Shown: positions 50,968 to 61,436 of the stretch, one piece after another | Numbering within the stretch: position 1 is the first letter of the stretch | Layout of the letters: the number at the start of each line of letters is the position of its first letter | DNA from: Pyropia haitanensis | Taxonomy: Eukaryota; Rhodophyta; Bangiophyceae; Bangiales; Bangiaceae | NCBI GenBank assembly: GCA_008729055.1 | Contig: SDUX01000011.1 | Coordinates: 1-64,000, forward strand | Direction of reading: 5' to 3' | DNA: 64,000 nt | Notes under the pieces: generated by a model | Databases searched by the model: none | The model's input: the letters and a program-made list of their open reading frames with translations, nothing else | What the model was told of the DNA's origin: nothing | Program-made: the position numbers and the translations under genes

Positions 50968-51489
50968 GCGTCATGCGCACTGATGCTAATCCATCGTATA
51001 TTTTCGGTCCGTTAACAGCTCACCCAGCCGCGTTCCGCCGGACTCCCTCCGCTACAACTCTTCCGCCCCGTGAACCACCGCAAGCCGTCGCCTTCCTCCG
51101 TTCTTTGTCCTTTACCATCGCTCTGTCTGCTGAGCAACGTGGGGGTCGCCTTGTGTGTTTTGAATACCACGATCTCTGACCTACACGTAAGTGCGCACGT
51201 GCCAGGCGGGGACGATCGGTGCGGACACCGGCTCCGGCAGCGCTCCCGCTGGGCTGACGCGTGGCTAGGAGAGCAAAGTGACCGCAGCCGAGCGCAGAGG
51301 GGTGGACCGTTTCACCGCCGATGGGGAGAGACCCGCAACCAAAAAGACCCCCAAAATTATGTGTTCACGATGGATTGAGCAAGCACACGGCAGCCGCGGC
51401 GCAAACAAGTGCACCGCCCACCTTTTCCCCCCCTCCTCACAGCAAAGCCGCCACGCGATGCTGCCAACCCCCCCACTCGTCCTTTTCCT
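50968..51489. other. Intergenic region
   Basis: 3' flank of the Deg9-type protease gene (minus strand) and downstream flank of the tRNA. GC is lower than the average here. No gene is recognised. Confidence 0.55.
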
Positions 51490-53437
51490 TCACTCAGAGG
51501 CAGTCGCCGCAGGTGGCGGCTCTGCGGGTGCGTCGGCTGCCCCTGTAGCAGCCGGTGCCTCATCGACAACCCCTGCAGCTGCCGGTGTCCCGTCGGCGGC
51601 CGCGTCCGCCACTGGTGTCCCACCGGTAGCCGCGTCAACGACAGGGGCAGCCGCCTTGTCCCCCACCGCCGCGTCCCCCTTGGCCTCTGGCAAGGGCCCG
51701 ATGGACCGCGCCGCGGCGATGGAGTGGGTGTCAAGGATGTCCTGCGTCGCTGCCAGCGCCTTTTCCCGGTGGACAACCACGCACTCATCGTAGTCGAGCT
51801 CAAACGACAGGTACTCCGTAGTGGCCGCGTCAACGAGCGACGCCAGGTGCGCCACATTCCGCACCGGCGTCCCGTTGACAGCAAACAACTGGCAGTTGGA
51901 GAGGTGCTCAAAGCCGCGGTTGAGCGTCGCGTTCAACACCTGCGACAGCAGCACCACCTGCTCGCCAGCTTCCTTCTTATGGGTGTGCATCAGGCGTACC
52001 AGCAGGCGGACGGGGGCCTTGGCATCCCACTGGGAACCGTACTCGGAGGAGAGGTACTTCTCTGACAGGGCCACAAAGACCAGGCCACCCAGGACGAGAT
52101 ACTCGGGCGTGCGGCGGGTCTCGTGGACGGGCACCAGCAGCGGGTCCGTGACGTTCCCCAACGGGTAGGAGACATCGGTGACCTTGCCCGCACGCACAAT
52201 GGTGAGCGTCACGGTGTCACCGACAAACTTGCGGGTGCACAGGTACGTGAAGGTAATGCGCGCACCGGCGCGGTAGGGCACGGTACCGCCCGACGAAATA
52301 GGCACACCGTCGATGTGCGTCACCACGTCACCCTTGGACAGCTTCTCGGCTGCGGGTGTCGGCTTCTCCACGTGCTTGACCAGCACCCCCAGGTCCGGGG
52401 TGGTCAGCGACAGGGACTGCCGCATATCCTTGTTCTCTAGCTATCACGGGGGAGAAGAGGGAACGCAGCATCCAAACAGTACGAGAGAGGAGAGAGGTAC
52501 CAGTCACGCGTGTTAGCAGGCACCCACGTCCGACGAGTCAAAGGAAACGCTGTGCAGTGTGCACACAACACCATACTGCCCCCCTCGCAGACACACAAAA
52601 CGCAAGCACTCACGCTGCGGACTCCCCTCCCCCCCCCGGTGTGCACTACCTTCTCCGCCAAAAGCCTGCGCCATGTCACACCAGCCCCCCAAGCCAACAC
52701 CCGCGCCACCCGTCACGCAGCCCCCCACGCACCTTGGACCACTCAAAGCCGGCGTAGCAAAACCCTGTGTACCGGCCGTGGCGCTCCACGTCGTCCAAAA
52801 AGTGCGACACGACTACCCAAGGGATAATGTAGCCAATCGCTTCGGCCTCGGTCGGCGCCAAGCCTTGGAACGCCACCCCGACCACCTGCCGCTGGTCGTT
52901 GAACGCCGGACCGCCGCTGTTGCCCGGGTTGATGGCCGAGTCCACCTGCACGCCAAGCAGCTCGGCTTGACCATGGCTGTAGGCCATCATCTCCACTCTA
53001 CTGACGACGCCAGCAGTAACGCTAACAGTATCACCTCCGATGGGGTATCCGATAACCGCGATAGCATCCTGGAGCATTGGAAGACCGCCAGGAAGCAGGG
53101 GCTTGGTTTCGGCCCAGAACGTGTCGTCCTCCACCGTCATGAGGGCGAGATCGCACTCGTGGGCGATGGCCAGCACCACACACTGGTACTTGACGTCGCT
53201 CCCCCGCTTCTTCACCTGCACCACCGTGTAGTGCTCGACCGAGTGGGCGTTGGTGAGGAGCCGTCGCCCCTTGGGCGTTGAGATGATGAACCCTGACGAT
53301 GTGGACTGCACCTGCCGCCGCCGCTGCCACGGCAGGCTAAAGTTGGGCTCACAGTGCGTCGCGTACACCTTGACGACCGAGTCGAGGATCTCGGGCCGGA
53401 GGACAGACGCCGCTGCCAGCTCCCCGTCTCCGTCCAT
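51490..53437 (-). CDS. Deg9-type (DegP/HtrA family) serine protease with PDZ domain (one intron)
   Basis: Nuclear/nucleolar-type Deg protease of the plant DEG9 and yeast Nma111 class. Exon 1 is 53437-52733 and exon 2 is 52440-51490. The phase-0 intron 52732-52441 has donor GTGCGT and acceptor GATAG. The join restores [13 protein letters not shown], which fits the family LEN motif between protease and PDZ. The catalytic triad is His in [10 protein letters not shown], Asp in ECDLALM and Ser in [10 protein letters not shown]. The PDZ region has [11 protein letters not shown] and [12 protein letters not shown], followed by a second PDZ-like part ([15 protein letters not shown]) and a disordered Ala/Pro tail. 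The in-frame ATG at 53437 keeps the whole protease domain. An N-terminal extension probably starts at 53583 or 53700 in another frame that joins at a G-run (53507-53516). Confidence 0.93.
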
Positions 53438-54209
53438 GCCATCCAGGAGGTAGCCACCCGCGGCGTGGTCGTCCCCCCCATTCTCGCTCCCGGGGGGGGA
53501 TCCGGTGGGGGGGGGGAACCGTCGCACACGCCGTCTGCGTCCATGGGGCGTGGCGGGGGAACAGAATCCTCCCGCATCGCCATCCCCGCCACCGCTGCCG
53601 TTGCCGCCGCCGCCGCTGCCGCTGCCGCTGCCGCTGCCGCCGCTGGGGGGCGCGCGCGGGGAAGGGGGGGAGGAAGGAGCGGAGGCAAGGGACACGCCAT
53701 GCGCCCAGCGGCGATGCCACGTCCGTGCGCGCAGGCGACAAGGCGCACTGCCAGTCGCCCGAAAGGGGGTAGCGAGAGGGGGGGGGGCCACCTCTCGCGA
53801 CTCCCAGACAGGCCACGCTGGCAGACCCCATCCTGCGCCGGGCCACCCGACGGTGCGGGATTGTGTGCCGCCTGTTGGCGGACGGAAACTCGTCCGGAAC
53901 GGGGGGGGGGGGCGGTGCGGCGCAAAACGGCCAGCCGACACCCCGTTAACTCCGTGGAGGGCGTCCAGCGGACACGGCAGGCGCGCTTCCACCGACGGGA
54001 CAGAGGGACACACACACATAAAATGAAAGGGAAGCAAAGAAAACAAGCGCCAGCGCCTCGTCCTTCCCATATGGCAGCGCCCGCCTCGTCGACCGGTGGG
54101 ATCTCACCTCTCCCTCTCGCATCGCCCTCAGAGACTCGGCGCCCCCACCCTGCCTCATGGTGCTGTTTTACCCCCCCCCCTACTGCCCCTGCCGCCTCCC
54201 CCCTCCCCC
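53438..54209. other. Upstream region of the Deg9-type gene and 3' flank of the Bud32 gene
   Basis: 53438-53700 may encode the N-terminal extension of the protease ([11 protein letters not shown] from 53583, or MACPLPPLL from 53700), with a frame change at the G-run 53507-53516. The rest, to 54209, has a G-run at 53899-53911 and no recognised gene. Confidence 0.5.
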
Positions 54210-55166
54210 TCATCCAACCATGACCCGCTTCCGCCCCCGCAGGCGCACCTCTGCGAGGCGTGCGAGCACCCCCCCCGCCCCCCCCCCCCCCTGCTTGTAC
54301 GCGCGCAGCAGCGCGGCGGTCACCGCCGCCGCCACCGCCGGCGGGTGGCCGCTTGCTACCGCCCGCTCCAGCACGTATAGATCCACCGCCTTGTCCTCGT
54401 CCAGGCTGCTGACGGTGGCCAGCCCAAAGTCAATGAGCACCACCCGGGGGGCGCGCGCCGCCGGGGGAGGCGGGACGTCCCCCGTCGCGCCCGCAACTGC
54501 CGTTGCCGCCGGCGTCGCCGCCCCACTGGGATGGGCTGCGCGGGGGGGCGGGGGGCGCGCGTCGTCAGCCACCACCATCACATTGGCGGGGGTGAGGTCG
54601 CCGTGCACGACGCCCGCCTGGTGAAGTCGGGCAACCGCCTCGCCTAGCGCGGTACCCACGGCAGCGGCGGCGGCGGCGACCGCGGCGGCAGCAGCAGCGG
54701 CAGCCGAGGCAGCAGCGGTGGCGGCCACGGCAGGGGTGGCGCCGCCCGGGCCAGTGCCGCCCCCCCCCGCCCCCCCCTCCAAGGAGCGCAGGTAGGTGCG
54801 TAGGGACCCCCCCCCCACGCGCTCCATCACCACCCCCCCCGGCCGCACGTGGTACACTGCCGGGACGGCGACGCCCGCGCGGCGGGCGCGGACGAGGCAG
54901 CGCACCTCGGCGGTCGAGCGGCGGCTGGTGAGCGCCGCGTCGAGCACCGGGTGCCGGTACGCCTTGCGCGTCCGCGCCTTGTACACGGCGGGCCGGCCGG
55001 CGTAGGTGATGGCGTGGACGGTCGCCTCCGCGCCACGGGCGAGGAGGGGGGCCGCCGCCCACGGGTCGCCCTCGGTCCAGGTGGTGGTGGCGGGAGACGC
55101 GGGGGGGGGGGCGCGGCGAGGGGGAGGGCGGGGGGGGGGGGGACACGACGGCCATGACGGCGGCAT
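54210..55166 (-). CDS. BUD32: Bud32/PRPK (TP53RK) kinase of the KEOPS complex
   Basis: Small atypical kinase/ATPase that works with Kae1 in making the t6A modification of ANN-decoding tRNAs. 318 aa from the ATG at 55166. N-lobe has LARGAEATVHAITY and the lysine in VYKARTRKAYRHPVLD, a Bud32 signature, followed by RSTAEVRCLVRARRAGVAVP. Catalytic loop is VVHGDLTPANVMV and the DFG segment is LIDFGLAT. The family-specific EDKAVDLYVLERAV and the basic C-terminus RLRGRKRVMVG are present. The usual Bud32 is about 230-260 aa. The extra length here is an Ala-rich insertion between the N- and C-lobes, a second Pro/Ala insertion before DFG and a Pro-rich N-terminus. Neighbours on both sides are also on the minus strand. 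Confidence 0.95.
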   Translation of the reverse strand: MPPSWPSCPPPPRPPPRRAPPPASPATTTWTEGDPWAAAPLLARGAEATVHAITYAGRPAVYKARTRKAYRHPVLDAALTSRRSTAEVRCLVRARRAGVAVPAVYHVRPGGVVMERVGGGSLRTYLRSLEGGAGGGGTGPGGATPAVAATAAASAAAAAAAAVAAAAAAVGTALGEAVARLHQAGVVHGDLTPANVMVVADDARPPPPRAAHPSGAATPAATAVAGATGDVPPPPAARAPRVVLIDFGLATVSSLDEDKAVDLYVLERAVASGHPPAVAAAVTAALLRAYKQGGGGAGGVLARLAEVRLRGRKRVMVG

Positions 55167-55919
55167 CGGCGCCGGGGAGGGATGCGGGGGGGGAGATGGT
55201 TGGGGGGGGGGGGGCGGGAGGGGGGGGCGCCTGCCCCGCCCTCGATGGGGGCCGTGGAGAAAGGGGGGGGGGGGTCGACGCCGGGGGGGGGGTGGCGGGA
55301 ACGGCGGCCACCGCGGCAGCGGGCGGTGGGCCGCGGGTGGCCATGGCCGCGGGGTGGGGCGGCAGGGCAGCGGGGGTGGAGGGGGCGGCGGTAGACCGGG
55401 GGTGACAGCCGCGGAGAAAGGCGCGCGCGTCGTCGCAGGACCGCGACCGCCGCGCGGGGCGCGACGGATCAAGAGCCCGGCGCGGATGCACTGCACACGA
55501 ACCAAAATCCCGATGGCCAACAATCCTTTTCGAACGGGAGAACGGTCGCCGGCAGGCCTTCAGCAGAGAGAGGCGCTTTGTAGTCGGGGACCACGACGAC
55601 GGACGCGGGCTGCTCTGTGTCTGCTCTCTCTTTCGACAACGGCGGTGTCACTTCTTCCTCTGATGCTCTCAAAACAGGCCCCACGCACGAATCCGACTCG
55701 CAAGAAGACTCGATGAACCAGCCCGGGCGGATGAACGAGCTACCTCGTGTCTGACCACCACGTGGGCTGACTGGCTCCGTCCGTCGCAGGAGGCCGGAAA
55801 AGGGGACTCTTCGCTACGGGGGCGGGCGGGGGATGCGGTACAATCAAAGACCCCCGACGACCATCCCCCCTACCCTACCCCACTGGCCCGTCTCCTCGTG
55901 CCCCCCTTTGACGAAAAAG
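55167..55919. other. Intergenic, G-rich then lower GC
   Basis: Upstream region of the Bud32 gene. G-runs at 55106-55210 and around 55268 and 55286. The stretch 55500-55750 is lower in GC, with no recognised gene. It ends at the TspO gene stop. Confidence 0.5.
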
Positions 55920-56474
55920 TTAGGAATCGCCCGCCCCCACCAGGGGAGAGCCCTCCCCCGCCCCCCCCGCCCCCCCCGCGCCCGTCACCGGCTTGCGCTT
56001 CCACGCCACCTCCGTCGGGTTGAGCCGCAACAGCGCCACGTTGAGCGCCGTCGCGAAGCCCACCCACGCCACGTACGGCACCATCAGGCGGCCCGCCAGC
56101 GCGTCCACCCGCCCAAACTGTACCGCCGACGCGGTCGCGCCGACGAGCAGCGCGACGATATCCGCGAGCGCCACGTCAATCTTTTGGCCCGCAAACATCA
56201 GCGGGTTCCACGCCGCGTTGAGCGCCAGCTGCACCCCGTACGTGATCCACAGCGCCGACGGGGAGAGGCCAACGACGCGCCAGACGCGCCAGGACGCGAC
56301 GCCCATGGCGGTGTAGAGCACCGACCAGACGGGGCCAAAGACGGCGGCGGGCGGGTTCCACGACGGCTTGCGCAGCGTCGGGTACCACGTGCGGATGCCG
56401 GGCGCGGAGACGAGGGAGCCCGCAAAGCCAATGACGAGCGGCAGGCCGACAGCGGCAGCCAGCGGGAGCGCCAT
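55920..56474 (-). CDS. TSPO: TspO/MBR family membrane protein (translocator protein)
   Basis: Five-helix membrane protein that binds porphyrins and sterols; in plants and algae it is found in the ER/Golgi, mitochondria or plastids. 184 aa from the ATG at 56474, which is normal for the family. Conserved blocks: the first loop WYPTLRKPSWNPPAAVFGPV, the second helix VWSVLYTAMGVASWRVW, the aromatic-Asn motif LNAAWNPLMFAGQK, and the fifth-helix segment VPYVAWVGFATALN with the Trp typical of TspO. A Gly/Ala/Pro tail is variable. In photosynthetic organisms TspO is often linked to tetrapyrrole stress. No cleavable leader is evident. Confidence 0.95.
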   Translation of the reverse strand: MALPLAAAVGLPLVIGFAGSLVSAPGIRTWYPTLRKPSWNPPAAVFGPVWSVLYTAMGVASWRVWRVVGLSPSALWITYGVQLALNAAWNPLMFAGQKIDVALADIVALLVGATASAVQFGRVDALAGRLMVPYVAWVGFATALNVALLRLNPTEVAWKRKPVTGAGGAGGAGEGSPLVGAGDS

Positions 56475-56779
56475 CGCGGTGGGGGGGGGGGAGGGGAGAG
56501 GGGAGAGGGGGGGTAGCGGAGTCAGCAAGGGGGGGCTGCAAGTGGGACGGCGAGAGATGAAGGGAGACCGTGGGTTGGGAACGAGAGAGGGTGCTGGCGC
56601 TGCGACAGTGAGGGGGTTCGCCAAGGCAAGGTCGATGGAAGGAGGCGGCAGCCGAGCGGGGGAACGGCAGCACGGCTGCGTCGGACAACAGGTGAAGCCT
56701 CCACCGCTCCCGGATTGCATGCAGACGTTGGCAGAAAACCCGTCCGCTTGGACAGCACGCCCGGGTTGTGTTGCTGTTT

Positions 56780-56932
56780 TCCCAACTTTTCCCGATCTCA
56801 TCAAAGTCCACGCTGGGTCCCGGTCATCTTCCCATTGGTCAATGGGTTATATCCGGCTCAATGGATGGCTCAGAGCTTGTTTCTCAGTCTTGATCTTGAT
56901 CTTGGCTTTGACCACATCGGACAAAATTTGGG
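56780..56932 (-). repeat. Small TIR element (MITE-like), copy A
   Basis: About 150 bp, the reverse complement of copy B at 59931-60079. Its right end ccacatcggacaaaatttgg mirrors its left end cccaacttttcccgatctca less perfectly. Internal shared motifs are ttcccattggtcaatggg and gatcttgatcttggc. It sits about 300 bases upstream of the TspO start. Confidence 0.75.
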
Positions 56933-57779
56933 ATTGAGAACCAAAAATTAGGTTTCTTGACCGTCTGTAAGCTATCCAGCACTTTCATGCGGCGCGCAAA
57001 GCGTTGGGTGCTAGTGGGGACGGGGCTATGCATCTGGAGACGGCGGGGTGGCAACAGGCGGTCGACGGCGGGGAGGCGGCCACGACGGTTGCGGAGGTGG
57101 CAGCGGCGACGACCGCGGCAGCCACCCGCCCTACCGGCAGCAGCCGTCGGCGGACGTCGTTGTCGCCGTCGTCGCTGCCAGACGGCGGCGGCGGCGGCGG
57201 CGCTGCCCCCGGCGTCGGGCGGCACGGCACTAGAAGCTGCGGCGGCACAGGCAGCAGCTGTCACTGTGGCTGCCGCGCCGGGAGCCTCGACGCGCCGACG
57301 TTGCCGTCGTGTTCGCGGCGGTGGCGCGCCCTCACCGCCGACGCGGCGGCACCCGCCGCCGAGGCCGCCGTCCCCGCTGCCGCTGACGCGCCCTCGCGCG
57401 GGGCAGCCGCGACGGCGGCGGCGGCGGCGGCGACAGCGGTCGCGCCGCGCGCCGCACACGGGGTGCAGCGCCGCCTCAGCGCCCGCGGTGGACGGCCACC
57501 GCGGAGCGCTGGCAGCGACCATCCCGCCACGTGCTGGCGCGATTGGCGACTTCCCCGCCGCCGGTCCCCGTCGTCGGCGGCAAAGGCAAGGGCAACCGCG
57601 GCGGTGGCGGGATGGCGGCGGCGGCGTCTGCTTTGCCTCCCGTCTTACTCCTCGCCGGCCCCCCCTCCGCCGATGGAGTGGGGGAGGGGGGGGGGGGGGG
57701 ATGGAGAGGGTAGCTTGTGCGGCTGGTGCTGGTGCTGGTGCTGGTAGCGGCGGCCAAGGTGGCGGTGGCTGCAGGGGGA
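56933..57779. other. GC-rich segment without a recognised gene
   Basis: Ala/Arg- or Arg/Pro-rich frames run through on both strands with no domain. A G-run lies at 57688-57702. It may be the 5' part of the decayed gene that follows. Confidence 0.4.
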
Positions 57780-58740
57780 GGGGAGGGGGGTGACGCCATT
57801 CGCCCGCCGCGCGCTGGGTGCGCCTCTCGCCGGTGGACGACACGTCGCGCGCGGCGGCCGCGGCGGGCCTCGCCGACGCGGCCGCGTCGCCGCCCACTGC
57901 GGGGCTGACGAACCTGCTCACCACCGCCGCCGGGCCCGCCGCGGCGGCGGGCGTCGGCAACGCGTCGGTCGCGCGGCTGCGCGCCACGGCGGGCGACCGC
58001 TGCGGCGCACTCGCCGCCCGCCTCGCCGCGGCTGCGCGCCACGGCGGGCGACCGCTGCGGCGCACTCGCCGCCCGCCTCGCCGCGGCTGCCGCCGCCAAC
58101 GGCGGGTTCGCAGCGGGCGGCGGCGACGGCGCGACGCTGCGGTCGGCGGCGGGGACGGAGCTCTGCTGCACACGACGCTGGCAGCGGCGAACGCCGCCGC
58201 GGCGGGCGGGGAGTGGCGCACCGCCGCCGCGGCGGCGGCGCTGCTCGACGGCCGCCGCGTGCGGGCGCCGCTCGCCGACCCACCGGGCGGCACGGCGGCG
58301 GTCGCGGCGGCCGCCGCCGCCGCGCGGGGCGGCGGTGGCTGGGCGGCCGCGGCGGCGGTGGCGCGGCTCGCTGCCGAGGCGGCGGCGTCGCCCGTCGCGG
58401 CCCGGGGGGGGGGGGGTTGACCGCGCCGCCGTCGACGCGACCCGCGCCGACGTGCGGCGGCTGCGGTGGCGGCTGGTCTGGGACGACAGCAGCAGCGTGG
58501 GGGCGGCCGCCGCGGCGGCCGCCGCCGTCGCCGCTCCGTTTGCCGGCGTCGCGGTCATGGTCGTTGCCGCCGCGCCGGCCGCCGCGTAGGGCCGCCGCGG
58601 CGCCGCGGCCGAGGCGGCGCACGCCGAGCCGGTCTGCACCCGCGCGCCGCTGCCGCGGACGGCCGTCGCGGAGGCGGCGGACCGGGTGGCCACGCGGGCG
58701 GCTACCGCCTACACGTCGCTGCGGCGGGTGACACGACGGT
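57780..58740 (+). pseudogene. Decayed or frame-broken Ala-rich gene, family unknown
   Basis: Coding-like pieces on the plus strand are split between frames: TSRAAAAAGLADAAASPPTA near 57840-57905, LLHTTLAAANAAAAGGEWRT near 58165-58220, and VDATRADVRRLRWRLVWDD near 58431-58490. The breaks are a 55-bp tandem duplication, another shift near 58160 and the G-run at 58402-58417. A TAG at 58587-58589 is followed by more coding-like sequence. A living gene with a miscounted sequence is possible, but the duplication is a true frame break as read. Confidence 0.4.
57973..58082 (+). repeat. Perfect 55-bp tandem duplication
   Basis: 57973-58027 and 58028-58082 are identical, starting gcggctgcgcgccacggcgg. 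As 55 is not a multiple of three, it shifts the frame of the surrounding coding-like sequence. Confidence 0.95.
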
Positions 58741-59930
58741 GGTGGGGGTGACGCGCTGCAGCGGCACCGCCGGCGGTGGCCCCGTCTGGCGCGCCCGCCT
58801 CCACTCGTAGTTGGCGCCGGCAGCGCACTGGCGGGGGGGCTGGCTGGCTACCCGCTGGAGCGGGGCGGCTGCTTGCGGGGGATGCTGCTTGGGTTGGTGC
58901 GGTGGCGCCCCTGCTGGCGGAGAGGCGAGGTGGCTGCTTGTGGGCGGCGGCCGCCGCTAGGCGCGGGGCGGCGCGGCCGCTGGGGGCAGTCTGCGGGTGC
59001 GCGGCTATCGCTGCGGTGCGCTTTCTGGGCGGGGGCGGCGGGGCTGCTGGCGCGGGAGTCCGGGGGCACGTTGACGGGGGGGAGAAGCAGCTGCTGGCTA
59101 GAGTGAGCCGACTGCTGGCGGCGGCGAGGCTGCTTGTCGGGGGCATTGGTGGCCGTGAGCGGGGGCGGGGTCTCTGCCTGCGGGGGCGGCTGCTTGAGGG
59201 GGCGCGAGTCTGCTGCTGTTGGGGGTGGCTCCTGGTGGGGGGGTCGGGCGGCTGCTTGTGGGGGCGGGACCGCGGCTGGTGGGCGTGGTGGGCGCTGGCT
59301 GGTGGTGGCGGATGCTTGGGGGGGCTGGCGGACGCTAGCTGCGGTGGCTTGACTGCTGGCTGGGGGCAGGCGCGTCTGCGTAGAAGCCGCCCCGCACCCC
59401 CCGCTAGTGCCCGCCCCCCACGCCCTATCTTGGAGGATTGGTGCGCTGGCGGTGGGATGCACCATGACTGGGGTTTGGGCGGCTGCTGGTGACGGGGGGC
59501 GGCTGCTGGGTGCGGCGGGACGGCTGTGGGGTTTGTGGGTTGCGAGCGCTGAGCGTGTGGGGCGGTGCTGACGGGGGGGGGGGCGTCAGTGAATGGAGAG
59601 GCACTTTGTGAGTGGCGGGGGGGGGTAGCTGTTTGTGTGGACTACTGGCAGTGAGTCCGTGGTTCCTGCTGGCCTTGTGGTCATTGATGTTCTACCTAGA
59701 TATGGGGTGATGCTCTACCAGCAGCCGCGCCGCCCCCGTACCAGTAGCCGCGCCGCCCTCCCGCCAGCAGCGGTGCCGCCCCCCCGCCAGCAGCGGTGCC
59801 GCCACCCCTCCCATGCGGCCGCACAGCCCGCCGCGAAGCTGCGTCCGCCTCCCGGCGGCGCGCCCATCTCCAGTCTGGGGGCAGGTTGGGCTATAGAGGG
59901 CTATAGAGTTAGCTATACTCTGCTGCTTTC
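58741..59930. other. Degenerate repeat region, no recognised gene
   Basis: From 58840 to about 59560 the motif ggcggctgcttg or ggctgctgg recurs many times at irregular 30-60-base spacing, as in a decayed minisatellite. From 59590 to 59930 GC falls; agcagcggtgccgcccccc repeats near 59766. The doubled ctatagag near 59891 is next to element copy B. Confidence 0.55.
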
Positions 59931-60079
59931 CCAAATTTTGTTCGATGTGGCCGAAGCCAAGATCAAGATCAGTACGGGGAAACAAGCTCTCAGCCATCCA
60001 TCGCGCCGGTTGTTACCCATTGACCAATGGGAAGGTGACCCGGACCCATTCCTGACTTGAGCACATCGGACAAATTTAG
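59931..60079 (+). repeat. Small TIR element (MITE-like), copy B
   Basis: About 149 bp with terminal inverted repeats ccaaattttgttcgatgtgg (left) and cacatcggacaaatttag (right). It is the inverse of copy A. It shares cccattgaccaatggg, gccaagatcaagatc and caagctctcagccatcca with that copy. No coding capacity. Confidence 0.78.
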
Positions 60080-60362
60080 ATAAACAGGCATAGTAGACTA
60101 TTTTCGCCAACGCACTTTCAGTTTCGTGGCGTACAGCCGCCTTCCTGTGGACCCCAACACAGATCCCCCCCCCGCCCCTCCAGCTGGCACCGACTGGTCG
60201 TTTCCCTGGCCGAAGTCCCCGTTGAGGTGCGCATGCTCCCCCCATTGCCTGCCCTTATACCCCTGTACTCTTTTTCCAAGGACATCTCGCCAGCACACCC
60301 TCCTCCTTCCTCCCCCGCCCCCCCCCCCCCGTCCCTGGCTTTTCCCGCTCCAGGTTGGCATC

Positions 60363-61229
60363 ATGCCGCCCCCCCCCCGGCGCATCGACTCGCACGTCCA
60401 CATCTGGCACCCCCCCACGTCGACCGCCTTCCCGCCCGCCGCCGACCGCCCCCCTCCCCCCACCACCCCCGCGGGCACGCCCGCGGACCTTGCGGCGGTG
60501 CTCCCGTCAGCCGGCGTCACCGGCGCGGTCATCATCCAGCCCATCAACTACGGCTTTGACCACACCGCCGTCGCCGCGGCGGTCGCGGAGCCGCCGGCGG
60601 GGGTGGCTCTCGCGGGCGTCGCGCTCGCCGCCACGCCGGGCGGTCCCGCCGCCGCGGCCGCGGCGGTGCGCGCGGCTGTCACCGCCGCTGCGGGGGGCCC
60701 CCCCCTGGTCGGGGTGCGGCTCAACCCGGCGCTCCTGCCGGCGGGGGAGACGCTCGCGGGCCCCACCGCGGCGGCGGTGGTCGCGACCGCCGGCAGCCTG
60801 GGCGTGCCCGTCAACATCTTTTGCCGCCCCCCAGACACGGACGGCGTCGCGGCGCTCGCGGCGGGCCACCCGTCGGTGGGGCTGTGGGTAGACCACTGGG
60901 GGTTTTGCCGGCCGGTGGGGGGGGACGGCGAGTGGGACGCGCTGCTCCGGCTGGGCGCCGCGGCGCCGCGGCTCGGCCTCAAGCTGTCGGCGCACTTTCG
61001 GGTGTCCAACGTGGGTCGGCCATACGGGGACCTGGCGGGCTGGGCGGCGCAGGCGGTGGCCGTTTTTGGCGCGGACCGGCTGATGTGGGGGAGCGACTGG
61101 CCGTATGTGGAGGAGGCGGGCGGGTACGCCGCCGCGTGGGCGGCAGCGGACGTGGTGCTGGGGGGGGTGAGCGAGGACGACCGCGGGCGTATTTTGGGGG
61201 GGACCGCCGCGGCGGTGTATGGGCTGTGA
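60363..61229 (+). CDS. Amidohydrolase-2 family metal-dependent hydrolase
   Basis: TIM-barrel hydrolase of the amidohydrolase-related (PF04909-type) group, which includes lactonases and decarboxylases acting on cyclic or aromatic carboxylates. 288 aa, single exon, starting MPPPPRRIDSHVHIW; the DSHVHIW strand carries the two metal-ligand His of HxH. Later blocks are GVTGAVIIQPINYGFD, LVGVRLNPALLP, VDHWGFC with another likely ligand His, LGLKLSAHFRVS, and the C-terminal LMWGSDWPYVEE with the metal-binding Asp. There is no leader, so it is probably cytosolic. The ATG is the first in the conserved frame; the frame is open upstream but is not conserved. Substrate unknown. Confidence 0.88.
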   Translation: MPPPPRRIDSHVHIWHPPTSTAFPPAADRPPPPTTPAGTPADLAAVLPSAGVTGAVIIQPINYGFDHTAVAAAVAEPPAGVALAGVALAATPGGPAAAAAAVRAAVTAAAGGPPLVGVRLNPALLPAGETLAGPTAAAVVATAGSLGVPVNIFCRPPDTDGVAALAAGHPSVGLWVDHWGFCRPVGGDGEWDALLRLGAAAPRLGLKLSAHFRVSNVGRPYGDLAGWAAQAVAVFGADRLMWGSDWPYVEEAGGYAAAWAAADVVLGGVSEDDRGRILGGTAAAVYGL

Positions 61230-61436
61230 AGGTGTACGGGCAGTGAAGAAAGGTGGGCGCGTACGCAAGACGGGAGGCGCTAACCCGCGCCCAGCAAAGT
61301 TCCCCACGGCGCCCTCACTCGCGAGCCCGAGCTCGTCACTCCGCCCGTCCAGCCCCCCTGCACAGTCGTGTCTGCTCAGCCCCCCTACGGTCCGTAGCGT
61401 CACTCTACCCGACCCCGCCCCGCCTTTGCCTGCCGT
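61230..61436. other. Short convergent intergenic region
   Basis: 207 bases between the stops of the amidohydrolase and peroxiredoxin genes. Nothing recognised. Confidence 0.5.

Noticed and set aside
56780..60079. Complete autonomous DNA transposon between the two TIR copies
   Set aside because: No transposase motif is visible in between, and each 150-bp copy has its own terminal inverted repeats, so two MITEs are the simpler reading.
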